NCBI RefSeq assembly: GCF_023614525.1 | Contig: NZ_CP097885.1 | Location: forward strand, 1,548,501 to 1,612,500 | Length of the DNA stretch: 64,000 nucleotides | Direction: 5' to 3' | Source: Peptoniphilus genitalis | GTDB lineage: Bacteria; Bacillota; Clostridia; Tissierellales; Peptoniphilaceae | Shown here: piece by piece, positions 43,602 through 52,058 of the stretch | Numbering within the stretch: the stretch's first letter is position 1 | Layout: every line of letters starts with the position of its first letter | Made by a program: the position numbers and the translations under genes | The notes under the pieces: model-generated | Database searches by the model: none | Seen by the model: only the letters and a program-made list of their open reading frames with translations | What the model was told of the DNA's origin: nothing

Positions 43602-44788
43602 GAATAGGAATTATAGGAGGAGGACCTGCTGGCATGATGTGTGCCATTAAGGCAGGAGAAAATCATGAAGTTGTCCTCTTTGAAAAAAATGAAAAGCTTG
43701 GGAAAAAATTATTTATAACAGGCAAGGGAAGGTGCAACTTAACAAACTATGTAGACGAGAAAGAATTTATGAAAAATCTTGTGAGGAACCCTTCCTTTAT
43801 GTTCTCGTCAATCTATTCTTTTTCTCCCTTCACAACTTACTATTACTTTGAAGACCTAGGTCTACCCCTAAAGGTTGAGAGAGGAGACAGGGTCTTCCCA
43901 GCAAGTGATAAGTCATCAGATGTTATAAGGACCTACGAAAAAAAGTTAAGACAAGTGGGCGTTGAAGTGAGACTTAATACAGAAGTGAGGTCTATAAAAA
44001 AAGATGGAGAGGTCTTCATCTTAAATGACAATGAAAAATTTGATAAACTTGTCATTGCAACGGGAGGGGTTTCTTATAAACTCACGGGTTCCACTGGGGA
44101 CGGCTATAGGTTTGGAAAAGAATTTGGTCACAAGCTCGTTGAGCCTAAGCCAGGGCTAATTGGTATTAACCTTTCAAATAATTTTGACTTGGCAGGTCTT
44201 AGCCTAAAGAATGTTGAGTTAAGAGTTGAAAAAGATAAGAAAGTTATCTCAAGAGAGTTTGGGGAAATGCTCTTCACTCACAGGGGAATATCTGGTCCAA
44301 TTGTCCTCACAACTTCAAGTAAAATTAATAGGACGGAGGACTTTGATCTATACTTGGACTTAAAGCCTGCGCTTACGAGTGACAAGTTAGACAAGAGAAT
44401 CTTGAGAGACTTTGATGAAAACCAAAATAAAAATTTAGAAAATGTTATGAAAAATCTCCTTCCAAGAGATTTGATTCCTTATGTTCTTGATGAAGCAAAA
44501 ACTTACGGTGACAAGAAGGTAAATCAAATTACGAAAGAAGAGAGAGAAGGGCTTGTTAAAACAATTAAAAATTTTAAATTAAGATTTGATAGCTTAGACG
44601 ACATCAACAGGGCAATAGTAACTAGTGGTGGAATCGACGTCAAAGATCTTGACCCAAAGACTATGGAGTCAAAGCTTGTTAAAGGCCTATACTTTATTGG
44701 CGAAGTCATAGATGTTGATGGACTAACTGGCGGATATAATATTCAAGTTGCAAACTCAACTGGTTACTCCTGCGGCATCAATCTCTAA
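43598..44788 (+). CDS. FAD-dependent oxidoreductase, HI0933/BaiN-like family
   Basis: 396 aa. FAD loop GIIGGGPAGMMCAIKAGE (residues 3-20), GKKLFITGKGRCNLTN, ATGGVSYKLTGSTGDGY and the C-terminal GEVIDVDGLTGGYNIQVANSTGY identify the HI0933 group, an abundant flavoprotein family with few known substrates. Some members were named aminoacetone oxidase or BaiN. It is the last gene before the cmk leader hairpin. Confidence 0.9.
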   Translation: MRIGIIGGGPAGMMCAIKAGENHEVVLFEKNEKLGKKLFITGKGRCNLTNYVDEKEFMKNLVRNPSFMFSSIYSFSPFTTYYYFEDLGLPLKVERGDRVFPASDKSSDVIRTYEKKLRQVGVEVRLNTEVRSIKKDGEVFILNDNEKFDKLVIATGGVSYKLTGSTGDGYRFGKEFGHKLVEPKPGLIGINLSNNFDLAGLSLKNVELRVEKDKKVISREFGEMLFTHRGISGPIVLTTSSKINRTEDFDLYLDLKPALTSDKLDKRILRDFDENQNKNLENVMKNLLPRDLIPYVLDEAKTYGDKKVNQITKEEREGLVKTIKNFKLRFDSLDDINRAIVTSGGIDVKDLDPKTMESKLVKGLYFIGEVIDVDGLTGGYNIQVANSTGYSCGINL

Positions 44789-44833
44789 GCCTTTACTTAT
44801 TTTCAAAAATAAAATATAATAAATAATGATAAG

Positions 44834-44863
44834 AGTCACTACAGAAAGTAGTGATTTTTTTTG
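44834..44863 (+). terminator. Intrinsic terminator or attenuator directly before cmk
   Basis: TCACTAC (44836-44842), AGAAA loop and GTAGTGA (44848-44854), then eight T that run directly into the cmk GGAGG. A TATAAT lies just upstream (about 44815), so it may be a leader attenuator as well as an operon end. Confidence 0.75.
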
Positions 44864-44872
44864 GAGGTAAAA

Positions 44873-45493
44873 ATGAAAATTGCAATAGATGGACCAGCAG
44901 GCTCTGGTAAAAGTTCCCTTGCAAAGGAAATTGCAAAGAGACTTGGCGTCCTATACGTGGATACAGGAGCAATGTATAGGGCAATCACCCTTAAACTTTT
45001 AAAGGAAGATGAATCTTCTTACGAAGAAATTCTTAAAAATACAAAAATATCTTTTGATGGAGATAAAATATTTCTTGATGGAAGAGATGTCTCAAAGGAA
45101 ATAAGAGAAAATGAAATTTCCAACAAGACTTCAGAGATGTCCAAGAAGAAAATCATTAGGGACTATCTTGTGAAGATGCAAAGAGAAATTGCATCTGACA
45201 AGGACGTTGTCATGGAGGGAAGAGACATTGGATCAGTTGTCCTAAAGGATGCTGAGTACAAATTTTTCTTAACTGCTGATGTAGAGACTCGTGCCATGAG
45301 AAGATACAAGCAAATTGATGACGACAAGGTTAGCTTTGAGGAAATATTAGAGGACTTAAAGGTGAGAGACTACAATGACTCTCACAGAGCAAACTCTCCC
45401 CTAATTCAAACAGAAGATGCAATATTAATTGACAGTACAGACTTAAATGCTGAAGAGACAATTGAAAAAATAATATCTTATATAAAAAGGTGA
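44873..45493 (+). CDS. cmk: Cytidylate kinase
   Basis: 206 aa from ATG 44873 (GGAGG five bases before; an upstream in-frame TTG is inside the T-run). P-loop AIDGPAGSGKSSLAKEIAKRLG, then DTGAMYRAIT and VVMEGRDIGSVVL. It phosphorylates CMP and dCMP. It heads the cmk-plsC-ispH/S1 unit. Confidence 0.96.
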   Translation: MKIAIDGPAGSGKSSLAKEIAKRLGVLYVDTGAMYRAITLKLLKEDESSYEEILKNTKISFDGDKIFLDGRDVSKEIRENEISNKTSEMSKKKIIRDYLVKMQREIASDKDVVMEGRDIGSVVLKDAEYKFFLTADVETRAMRRYKQIDDDKVSFEEILEDLKVRDYNDSHRANSPLIQTEDAILIDSTDLNAEETIEKIISYIKR

Positions 45494-45496
45494 TTT

Positions 45497-46087
45497 ATGT
45501 TTTATTTTGCTGTTAGAAATTTTGTGGGATTTTTCATAAGACACATTTATAGAATTGAGGTCTTAGGAAGTGAAAACATTCCACAAGATAGTGAAAGATT
45601 AATAGTTTGTGGCAACCACAAGTGCAACCTAGATCCTGTAGCCATATCGGCAGTTTTTGATAGACAAATTTTTTGGATGGCAAAGAAGGAACTCTTTAAA
45701 AATAAATTAATAGGTGGATTCCTATCTAAGCTGGGAGCCTTTCCCATTGATAGGGAGGGTAATGACCTGGCAGCCATAAAGAAGGCACTAAAAATTTTGA
45801 AAAATGAAAAGGTCCTAGGAATTTTTCCTGAAGGAACTAGGATGAAGGAAGTTGACTACAGTAGAATAAAATCAGGCATTGCCCTAATTGCACAAAAGAC
45901 AAACTCGAGAGTCCTTCCAGTTTATATTGAGGGAGACTACAAACCCTTTAGGAAGACTAGGATTCACTTTAGGAAGCCTGTAATGATTAATAAGGAAATA
46001 AAATATTCTCCAGAAGAACTTGAAAATATTTCCCAAGACATAATGAGAATAGTGTATGGTGATGAAGTTAAATGGAAATTATTGTAG
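45497..46087 (+). CDS. plsC: 1-acyl-glycerol-3-phosphate acyltransferase
   Basis: 196 aa. The acyltransferase HX4D box is NHKCNLDP, with GAFPIDREGNDLAAIKKAL and FPEGTRMKE as the phosphate-binding motifs. A hydrophobic N-terminal segment attaches it to the membrane. It forms phosphatidic acid. The overlap with ispH (16 nt) and the cmk-plsC-ispH-rpsA order are typical of Clostridia. Confidence 0.94.
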   Translation: MFYFAVRNFVGFFIRHIYRIEVLGSENIPQDSERLIVCGNHKCNLDPVAISAVFDRQIFWMAKKELFKNKLIGGFLSKLGAFPIDREGNDLAAIKKALKILKNEKVLGIFPEGTRMKEVDYSRIKSGIALIAQKTNSRVLPVYIEGDYKPFRKTRIHFRKPVMINKEIKYSPEELENISQDIMRIVYGDEVKWKLL

Positions 46088-48147
46088 CTGACAAGTATGG
46101 ATTTTGTGGCGGAGTAAAAAGAGCTGTTAAGATGGCCTTTGATAATGCAGATGAGGGAGTCTACTCCTATGGAGATCTTGTTCACAACGAAAGAGTTGTA
46201 AAGGAACTTGCTGACTTGGGAGTAGTGACAATTGACAAGACAAATGTAGAAGACTCAAAGGTTATAATAAGAAGTCACGGAGTCCATAAAAAGATTTTAG
46301 ATGATCTAGAAGAAAAAAATAATGAAATAATAAATTGTGTCTGCCCTAAGGTAGAAAAAGTTTATAATATAGTAGATAATTTCTATAAAAAAGGTTATAA
46401 TGTAGTAATTGTTGGGAATGAAGAACACCCTGAGGTGGTGGGAATTAATTCTCGATGCAATGACTCTGCAACAATTATTTCCAATTTGGAAGATATAAAA
46501 ATTCCAGAGGGAAAGATAGTTATAGTCTCACAAACTACAAACAAGGTAGATTTTTTCGAAAAAGCAACAAATCTTATAAAAGATATTTCAAAAGATGAAG
46601 TTTTAGTTTATAATACTATATGTAATGCAACTTTCGAGAGACAAGAGAGTGTTAGATATTTATCGAAAAAAGTTGACGCCCTAATTGTTTTAGGCGGCAA
46701 AAAATCTTCAAACACAAAAAAACTTGCAGAAATTGCAAAATTAAATTGTAAAAATGTATTTTTAATTCAGTCCATTAGAGATATTGATTTAAATATATTT
46801 AAAAAATTTAATAAAATAGGTATTACCGCCGGAGCATCCACACCGGAATCGGTAATCAAGGAGGCTGTTAGTAGGATGGAAAATTTTGACAAAGGTGAGA
46901 TGATGGAAGCCATCGAAAATTCTTTTAAAAGAATTAGACGTGGTGAAGTAGTAACTGGAGAAGTTTTATATATAACTGATTCAGAAGTAATGGTAAATCT
47001 TGGATACAGATCAGATGGTATCATTTCAAGAGATGAACTTGCAGGAGGACCTGATGTAAATCCTCAAGATCTTTATGAACAAGGTCAAGAAATTGACGTT
47101 TACGTTCTAAAGATGGACGATGGAGACGGCAATGTTGTTCTTTCAACAAAAAGAGTTGCTGACATGAAGGTTTGGGATGAAGTTGAAGAACTTTATAACA
47201 ACAAAGAAAACATAAAAGTAACTGTTAAGAACCAAGTTAAAGGTGGACTAACTGCAGATTTCAGAGGACTTAATGCATTTATACCTGCATCTCATGTTTC
47301 TGTTAGATTCCAAAAAGATTTAAGCAAATTCATTGGAGAAGAATTCGAAACTGAAATTATCGACTTTGATAAGAGAAAGAGAAGAATTGTTCTTTCAAGA
47401 AAGAATGTACTTCAAGAAGAATTAGACAAGGTTCGTGACGAAGTATATGACAAGCTTAAAGAAGGAGACATTATCGAAGGAACTGTACAAAGATTAACTA
47501 ACTTTGGTGCATTCGTAGATGTTGGAGGAGTAGATGGACTTATCCATATCTCTGAACTTTCTTGGAACAGAGTTAAACACCCTTCAGATGTAGTAGCACC
47601 TGGAGATGTAGTTAAGGTACAAGTTCTTAATGTAGATAAAGAAAAGAATAGAATCGCACTTGGACTAAAACAAACTATGGAAAAACCATGGGATGTATTT
47701 ACTAATGAAGTTAAAGTTGGCGACGTTGTTAAGGGTAAGGTTGTAAACCTTCTTGACTTCGGTGCTTTCGTAAGACTTGAACAAGGCGTTGATGGTCTAC
47801 TTCACGTTTCTCAAATCTCAAGAGAACACGTTGAAAAACCACAAGATAAACTTTCTATTGGTGAAGAAGTTACAGTTAAGGTAACTGACATTGATGAAGA
47901 AAATCAAAAGATTTCTCTTTCAATCAAGGCTCTAATTGAACCTGAAGAAAAAGAAGAAGGCGAAGAAGCAAAACCAAAGGAAAGAAAACCTAGAAGAGAA
48001 AGAAAAGCTCCAAAGAGAGAAAAGAAAATTGAAGAACCTAAACAAGATGACTTCAACATGACTATTGGAGAAATGCTAGGACTTAACTTCTCAGATGCAA
48101 ATCTTGATGCTGATCTAGTTGATGAAGAAAATACAGATCAAGAATAA
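46072..48147 (+). CDS. ispH: Fused HMBPP reductase IspH and S1 RNA-binding protein
   Basis: A 691-aa bifunctional fusion. Residues 1-283 are IspH, the last enzyme of the MEP isoprenoid pathway: Cys in YGFCGGVKRAV, CVCPKV and YNTICNATFERQ bind the Fe-S cluster, with RSHGVHKK, EHPEVVGI and AGASTPESVI. From about 298 to 621 come four S1 domains (the third and fourth with TNFGAFVDVGGVDGLIHISE and LDFGAFVRLEQGVDGLLHVS). A charged tail, about 622-691, ends it. The fusion is known in Clostridia-related groups. It starts inside plsC. Confidence 0.96.
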   Translation: MEIIVADKYGFCGGVKRAVKMAFDNADEGVYSYGDLVHNERVVKELADLGVVTIDKTNVEDSKVIIRSHGVHKKILDDLEEKNNEIINCVCPKVEKVYNIVDNFYKKGYNVVIVGNEEHPEVVGINSRCNDSATIISNLEDIKIPEGKIVIVSQTTNKVDFFEKATNLIKDISKDEVLVYNTICNATFERQESVRYLSKKVDALIVLGGKKSSNTKKLAEIAKLNCKNVFLIQSIRDIDLNIFKKFNKIGITAGASTPESVIKEAVSRMENFDKGEMMEAIENSFKRIRRGEVVTGEVLYITDSEVMVNLGYRSDGIISRDELAGGPDVNPQDLYEQGQEIDVYVLKMDDGDGNVVLSTKRVADMKVWDEVEELYNNKENIKVTVKNQVKGGLTADFRGLNAFIPASHVSVRFQKDLSKFIGEEFETEIIDFDKRKRRIVLSRKNVLQEELDKVRDEVYDKLKEGDIIEGTVQRLTNFGAFVDVGGVDGLIHISELSWNRVKHPSDVVAPGDVVKVQVLNVDKEKNRIALGLKQTMEKPWDVFTNEVKVGDVVKGKVVNLLDFGAFVRLEQGVDGLLHVSQISREHVEKPQDKLSIGEEVTVKVTDIDEENQKISLSIKALIEPEEKEEGEEAKPKERKPRRERKAPKREKKIEEPKQDDFNMTIGEMLGLNFSDANLDADLVDEENTDQE

Positions 48148-48173
48148 TAATTCTTATTTGAATTTTAAATATC

Positions 48174-48202
48174 AAGAGACTCGCAAGCCGGGTCTCTTTT
48201 TT
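48174..48202 (+). terminator. Terminator after ispH-S1
   Basis: AGAGAC (48175-48180) pairs with GTCTCT (48192-48197) around an 11-nt loop, followed by a T-run. Confidence 0.8.
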
Positions 48203-48264
48203 CTTGCAAAAAAACTGAAAAGGCAATTAAAAAGTTTTAAAAATATTTATAATTGTCATATCAC

Positions 48265-48292
48265 TTGAAAACCTTTGCTTCTATGATATAAT
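48265..48292 (+). promoter_or_regulatory. Promoter of the 35-aa peptide gene
   Basis: TTGAAA (48265-48270), a 16-nt spacer ending TGA, and TATAAT (48287-48292): -35, extended -10 and consensus -10 are all present. Confidence 0.85.
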
Positions 48293-48318
48293 CAAATAAA
48301 GTATATAAGGAGGTAATT

Positions 48319-48426
48319 ATGAATAAGAAAAGATTAACTTTGATTGTGCTCTTACTTATTGGTCTTCTAATGCCATCAAGTTTATTGGCAAAAAGTTTTT
48401 CTGATTTAATTTACAATATGGCTTAG
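48319..48426 (+). CDS. Short secreted/membrane peptide (35 aa), unrecognised
   Basis: An orphan gene of 36 codons. AAGGAGG sits five bases before ATG 48319. The product is a classic signal-peptide shape: basic MNKKR, hydrophobic core LTLIVLLLIGLLMPSSLLA, then KSFSDLIYNMA. Cleavage after Ala24 would free an 11-residue peptide. A consensus promoter lies 26 nt upstream, and the terminator stem starts within the last codons, so the transcript (about 150 nt) encodes only this peptide. It could be a peptide signal, a small membrane peptide or a toxin; no receptor, transporter or antisense RNA is seen nearby. Confidence 0.75.
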   Translation: MNKKRLTLIVLLLIGLLMPSSLLAKSFSDLIYNMA

Positions 48427-48447
48427 GAGACTGAGCCATATTTTTTA
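48415..48447 (+). terminator. Terminator overlapping the 35-aa peptide stop codon
   Basis: AATATGGCT (48415-48423) pairs perfectly with AGCCATATT (48434-48442), followed by T. The stop codon TAG (48424-48426) is at the base of the loop. The upstream stem arm is coding. Confidence 0.85.
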
Positions 48448-48586
48448 TGCCTCGTAAGTGAAAAAATTTTTTCATCTTTAATTTAAAATTTTCAGAAGCT
48501 ATCTCCTTGAAGAACTAAAAAATTATGAGCTAGGTTTATAAAAATTTATAAAATAACACGTTAGACAAATAAATTGTTAAATTAAA

Positions 48587-48595
48587 TGTTATAAT
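48587..48595 (+). promoter_or_regulatory. Extended -10 promoter abutting the lipoprotein start
   Basis: TGT-TATAAT ends 6 nt before ATG 48602, so transcription would start at or next to the initiation codon. No good -35 and no ribosome-binding site are seen. The gap upstream (48448-48586) holds no gene; two possible decayed 18-nt units lie near 48507-48542. Confidence 0.6.
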
Positions 48596-48601
48596 GGTCT
48601 T

Positions 48602-49207
48602 ATGAGATACATAATTTTTTTACTTATTTTTTTGACAGGCTGCAGGAGTAGCGAAGCTAAAATTTTAGACAAGGCAGTCCATAATAATCTTTCTGCAGAA
48701 ATTATTTCTCTTGATGGGGAATATGGAAGTGAATTAAAAATTAAAAATAGGGACAGAGAATTTTCTATTGATGTAAGTGACATAAGACCTTGGAAGCTTG
48801 ATTTTTGTAATGTGGATGGAGGTGAGATGGAGCTTGCACTTGGCGTTTATAAAAAGACGCCCTTTGATCAAAAATTTGACAGGAGGTGCTTCTTATATAA
48901 CATTGACCTTAAAAACAAAAAGCTAAGACCAAAACTTAGAATTTCAAGATTATACAATCCCATTACAGATTTTAACTTGTGCGACCTTGATGGGGATGGT
49001 TATGACGAAATTATTTCCATAGAAAAAAACCTTGATGGCAATTATTTATTTGGTGTATATGACTGGACTAATTTTGCTGTCGAAAGAAATCATGGGAGTG
49101 AAGTCTTAAAAGACCAGCCAAAATTTTTAAACAAGGAGAAAAAAGTTGAGATAGATGGAAGCGAGAGAGAATTATATTTAGAAGGAGATGAAGTAAAATG
49201 GAAGTAA
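48602..49207 (+). CDS. Lipoprotein with VCBS/FG-GAP-like calcium motif
   Basis: 201 aa. A very short signal peptide with lipobox LTGC (MRYIIFLLIFLTGCR) anchors it outside the membrane. Two propeller-like strands repeat the pattern: DFCNVDGGEMELALGVYKK and NLCDLDGDGYDEIISIEKN. The second holds the DxDGDGxDE calcium-type motif of FG-GAP/VCBS repeats. Two such units are too few for a full propeller. It overlaps the DUF3160 gene by 10 nt, suggesting they work together. No family name is certain. Confidence 0.7.
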   Translation: MRYIIFLLIFLTGCRSSEAKILDKAVHNNLSAEIISLDGEYGSELKIKNRDREFSIDVSDIRPWKLDFCNVDGGEMELALGVYKKTPFDQKFDRRCFLYNIDLKNKKLRPKLRISRLYNPITDFNLCDLDGDGYDEIISIEKNLDGNYLFGVYDWTNFAVERNHGSEVLKDQPKFLNKEKKVEIDGSERELYLEGDEVKWK

Positions 49208-51441
49208 AGAAGAAAATAATTTTAACGTCACTTGTAGCGCTTTTGCTTTTGGCTGGCTGTAAAAATGATAAGGGAGTCTTGCCAGAAAAGGAAGCTGCAA
49301 AGATTGAACTTCAAGACACAAAATTTTTAGATGAAATGGAAAATAAAACCACTTATATTGATTACAAGCTTTCCGAATTCACACCAAGCCTTAAAGATTA
49401 TAAGATTGCTGAAGATTTTTCCAATGTAGTAAATTTTTCTGAATTTGGAGATTTTACTCAAAAACAAAAAGAAATGCTAATAAAAAATGGATTCGTAATT
49501 ACTAAGCCAAAAAATTTAGAAAACAATAAATACAGTGAAGATCCATGGAATTATGAATTCGACCAAATTCACCAAATTTATGAAGACAACGAATATAAAA
49601 TCTTAGCAAGTTTTGTCACAACTGATTCAGTAACTCACATCTTCCACATTTTTTACGATGGATTTTTGAGAAATTTGGAAAAGGATGAGCTCTATCCAAA
49701 ATCTCTTGAACTAAATAAAAACTTGCTTGCAGAAAATATAAATCTTTTAAGTGAAATAAAAAATGAAAAATTAAAAGAAATTCAAAATAGAAATATTGCC
49801 TTTATAGCCACTGGACTTAAGCTTTTGGGAAGTGAGCCTGAAAATTTACCTGAAGAAGCTAAGAAGATTTATGAAGAAGAGATAAAAAAAGCAAGCTCAG
49901 AAGAAATTACTTCTTCAGCTATAAGTGGAAGAGATGTAGATTTTTCACAACTTAAACCTAGGGGCCACTACACTAGAAGTGAAGAATTAAAAAAATATTT
50001 CTCAGGCACAATGTACTTTGGTCAAGTTGGACTTTTTATAGAGAATGAAGGAAAGCCTGATGAAGACAGTGTTTTGCAAGGACTACTTTTAACTCATTCA
50101 ATTTATAAAAATCCTGAAATTTTAAAAACTTGGGAAGATTTAGTTGAGCCAATTGACTTTATGGTGGAGTCTGCTGATGACCTTTCTATAAGAGAATTTG
50201 CAAGGACTCTTTATGGTGTTTACGGAAAAGATTTTGATATTAACAAACTAGATGATAATAAAAATTTAAGCAAAGTTTACACAGTCTTGAAGTCCTATCC
50301 AGATCCACAAGTTGCAGGTTTTATGGGCAAGTCCTTTAGGTATATGCCACAAAGAGCTGTAATGGATAGCGTATTGATGCAAAATGTTGTGGATATTGCA
50401 GGTCCAAACCACCCATCTGATAGGCCAATTTATTCTGGCCTAGACCTTATGGCTTCCTTTGGAAATGAAAAGGCGAGAGAAATATTAGATAAGGATCCTT
50501 ACAATTCTCACTGGGATAAGTACAAGGAAAGAACTGACGAAAATATTTCTATTGTGAAGAAGATGGAAGATTTAGACTGGCAAAAAAATATGTATCGTGG
50601 TTGGCTTTGGATGCTAAAGTCCTATGATCAAAAATTTGGAGAGGGCTATCCAATGTTTATGAAAAATGATGCTTGGGAAAGAAAGGACCTAGTATCTGCC
50701 CTTGGTTCTTTTGCAGAACTAAAACACGACACAGTGCTCTATGGCAAGGCAGTCATGGCTGAAATGGGTGGCGGAGGAGATTTTGAAATCCCAAAATCCT
50801 ACGTTGAACCAAATGTTGAGCTTTATGAAAAATTAAATTGGCTTCTTGAGTTTACAAAGGTCAATTTAAAAAATCGAGACATGTTAAGTGAAAAGTATGA
50901 AGAAAAATTAAATAACTTCCAAGCCATGGTTGTAAAGTTTAGAGATATCTCTATTAAGGAACTTCAAAATGAGCCTCTTACTGAAGAAGAAATTATTGAT
51001 TTACTTAACATTGGTGGAGAAATGGAAAGAATAATGGTTGACTTCGTTGAATCTTCTGATGAAAATAATATTTCTTATTGGTATGAAATCCAAAATGCAA
51101 CTGACAGGAGGATGCCAGTAGTAGTTGACCTAATGAGAGTAGTTGAGAACAGCGTGGGTCTTCCTAAAGACGAAATCTCTCACATAGGAACAGGTAAGCC
51201 AATGGAAATTTTTGTAATCTATCCTCACCAAGATAAACTTTACATGGGCAGGGGAGGAACCTTCTCTTATTACGAATTTCTAAATAAGGAAAGACTTACT
51301 GACGAAGATTGGCAAAAGATGGTTTACAATGATGCAAGAGATTTTCCAAAATGGTATAAGGACCTTGTGACAGAAGAAAAGAAAGCAATAGAATTTCATA
51401 GTTATGGACCAGATTATGAAGAAAGCATGTATAAAGAGTAG
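49198..51441 (+). CDS. DUF3160 lipoprotein
   Basis: 747 aa, signal peptide with lipobox LAGC (acylated Cys near residue 21). The body matches DUF3160: FDQIHQIYEDNEYKILASFVTTDSVTHIFHIFYDGFLRNLE near 120-160, ISYWYEIQNATDRRMPVVVDLM and VIYPHQDKLYMGRGGTFSYYEF near the C-terminus. The family is extracytoplasmic and of unknown function, found in clostridial and archaeal surface proteomes. AAGGAGATG lies upstream inside the preceding lipoprotein gene. It is the end of a two-gene surface unit. Confidence 0.85.
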   Translation: MEVKKKIILTSLVALLLLAGCKNDKGVLPEKEAAKIELQDTKFLDEMENKTTYIDYKLSEFTPSLKDYKIAEDFSNVVNFSEFGDFTQKQKEMLIKNGFVITKPKNLENNKYSEDPWNYEFDQIHQIYEDNEYKILASFVTTDSVTHIFHIFYDGFLRNLEKDELYPKSLELNKNLLAENINLLSEIKNEKLKEIQNRNIAFIATGLKLLGSEPENLPEEAKKIYEEEIKKASSEEITSSAISGRDVDFSQLKPRGHYTRSEELKKYFSGTMYFGQVGLFIENEGKPDEDSVLQGLLLTHSIYKNPEILKTWEDLVEPIDFMVESADDLSIREFARTLYGVYGKDFDINKLDDNKNLSKVYTVLKSYPDPQVAGFMGKSFRYMPQRAVMDSVLMQNVVDIAGPNHPSDRPIYSGLDLMASFGNEKAREILDKDPYNSHWDKYKERTDENISIVKKMEDLDWQKNMYRGWLWMLKSYDQKFGEGYPMFMKNDAWERKDLVSALGSFAELKHDTVLYGKAVMAEMGGGGDFEIPKSYVEPNVELYEKLNWLLEFTKVNLKNRDMLSEKYEEKLNNFQAMVVKFRDISIKELQNEPLTEEEIIDLLNIGGEMERIMVDFVESSDENNISYWYEIQNATDRRMPVVVDLMRVVENSVGLPKDEISHIGTGKPMEIFVIYPHQDKLYMGRGGTFSYYEFLNKERLTDEDWQKMVYNDARDFPKWYKDLVTEEKKAIEFHSYGPDYEESMYKE

Positions 51442-51444
51442 TTA

Positions 51445-51469
51445 AAGAGGGCTAGCCCCTCTTTTTTTC
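51445..51469 (+). terminator. Terminator after the DUF3160 gene
   Basis: AGAGGG / CCCTCT stem around CTAGC, then seven T. Confidence 0.8.
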
Positions 51470-51499
51470 TTGCAAATTTTTAAATTTGAAATTACTATG

Positions 51500-51508
51500 T
51501 GTTATAAT
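51500..51508 (+). promoter_or_regulatory. Extended -10 promoter of the nitroreductase-tsa unit
   Basis: TGT-TATAAT, 16 nt before the nitroreductase start. No convincing -35. Confidence 0.55.
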
Positions 51509-51524
51509 ACTTTGAGGTGATGAT

Positions 51525-52058
51525 ATGCTTTTAGATTTAGTTGAAAAGAGAAGAAGTATAAGAAAATTTACTGATGAAAAAGTTTCTGAAGAAGACTTGA
51601 GAGAAATCTTAACTATTGCACTTCATGCCCCAACGGCAAAAAACAGAAACCCAGTTAGATATATAATTATTAGAGATAAAAAAAGATTGGAAGAGCTTTC
51701 CAATTACAAGGTAAACAGTGCCAAGTTCTTGGCCGGTGCTGATGTGGCTATTGCTGTTGTAACAGATAGTGAGGTTGCACCAAACACCAACCACCAAGAT
51801 GCATCTATTGCTGCAACATATATTTTACTTGCTGCTGCTGACTTGGACCTTGGAGCAACTTGGGCAAATGTTGTTGATGCCAAGCACGAAAGTGGAATTT
51901 CTTCCCAAGACTTCTTGCACAAGTTCTTTGACCTTGAAGACAAGTTTGATGTTGAGTGCATAATAGGCATAGGTCATCCAGCAGAAGAAAAGTCAGAGAA
52001 AGTTCCCTTTGAATATTCTGAAAATGTATTTGAGGATTTACATGATAAGCTTAAATAA
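51525..52058 (+). CDS. Nitroreductase-family FMN protein
   Basis: 177 aa. KRRSIRKFTDEKVSEEDL near the start is the FMN-binding motif, and HAPTAKNRNPVRYIII follows; the C-terminal part has IIGIGHPAEEK. It uses NAD(P)H to reduce quinones, flavins or nitro compounds. It overlaps tsaE, so it is part of the tsaE-tsaB-rimI-tsaD operon; no functional tie is obvious. Confidence 0.92.
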   Translation: MLLDLVEKRRSIRKFTDEKVSEEDLREILTIALHAPTAKNRNPVRYIIIRDKKRLEELSNYKVNSAKFLAGADVAIAVVTDSEVAPNTNHQDASIAATYILLAAADLDLGATWANVVDAKHESGISSQDFLHKFFDLEDKFDVECIIGIGHPAEEKSEKVPFEYSENVFEDLHDKLK

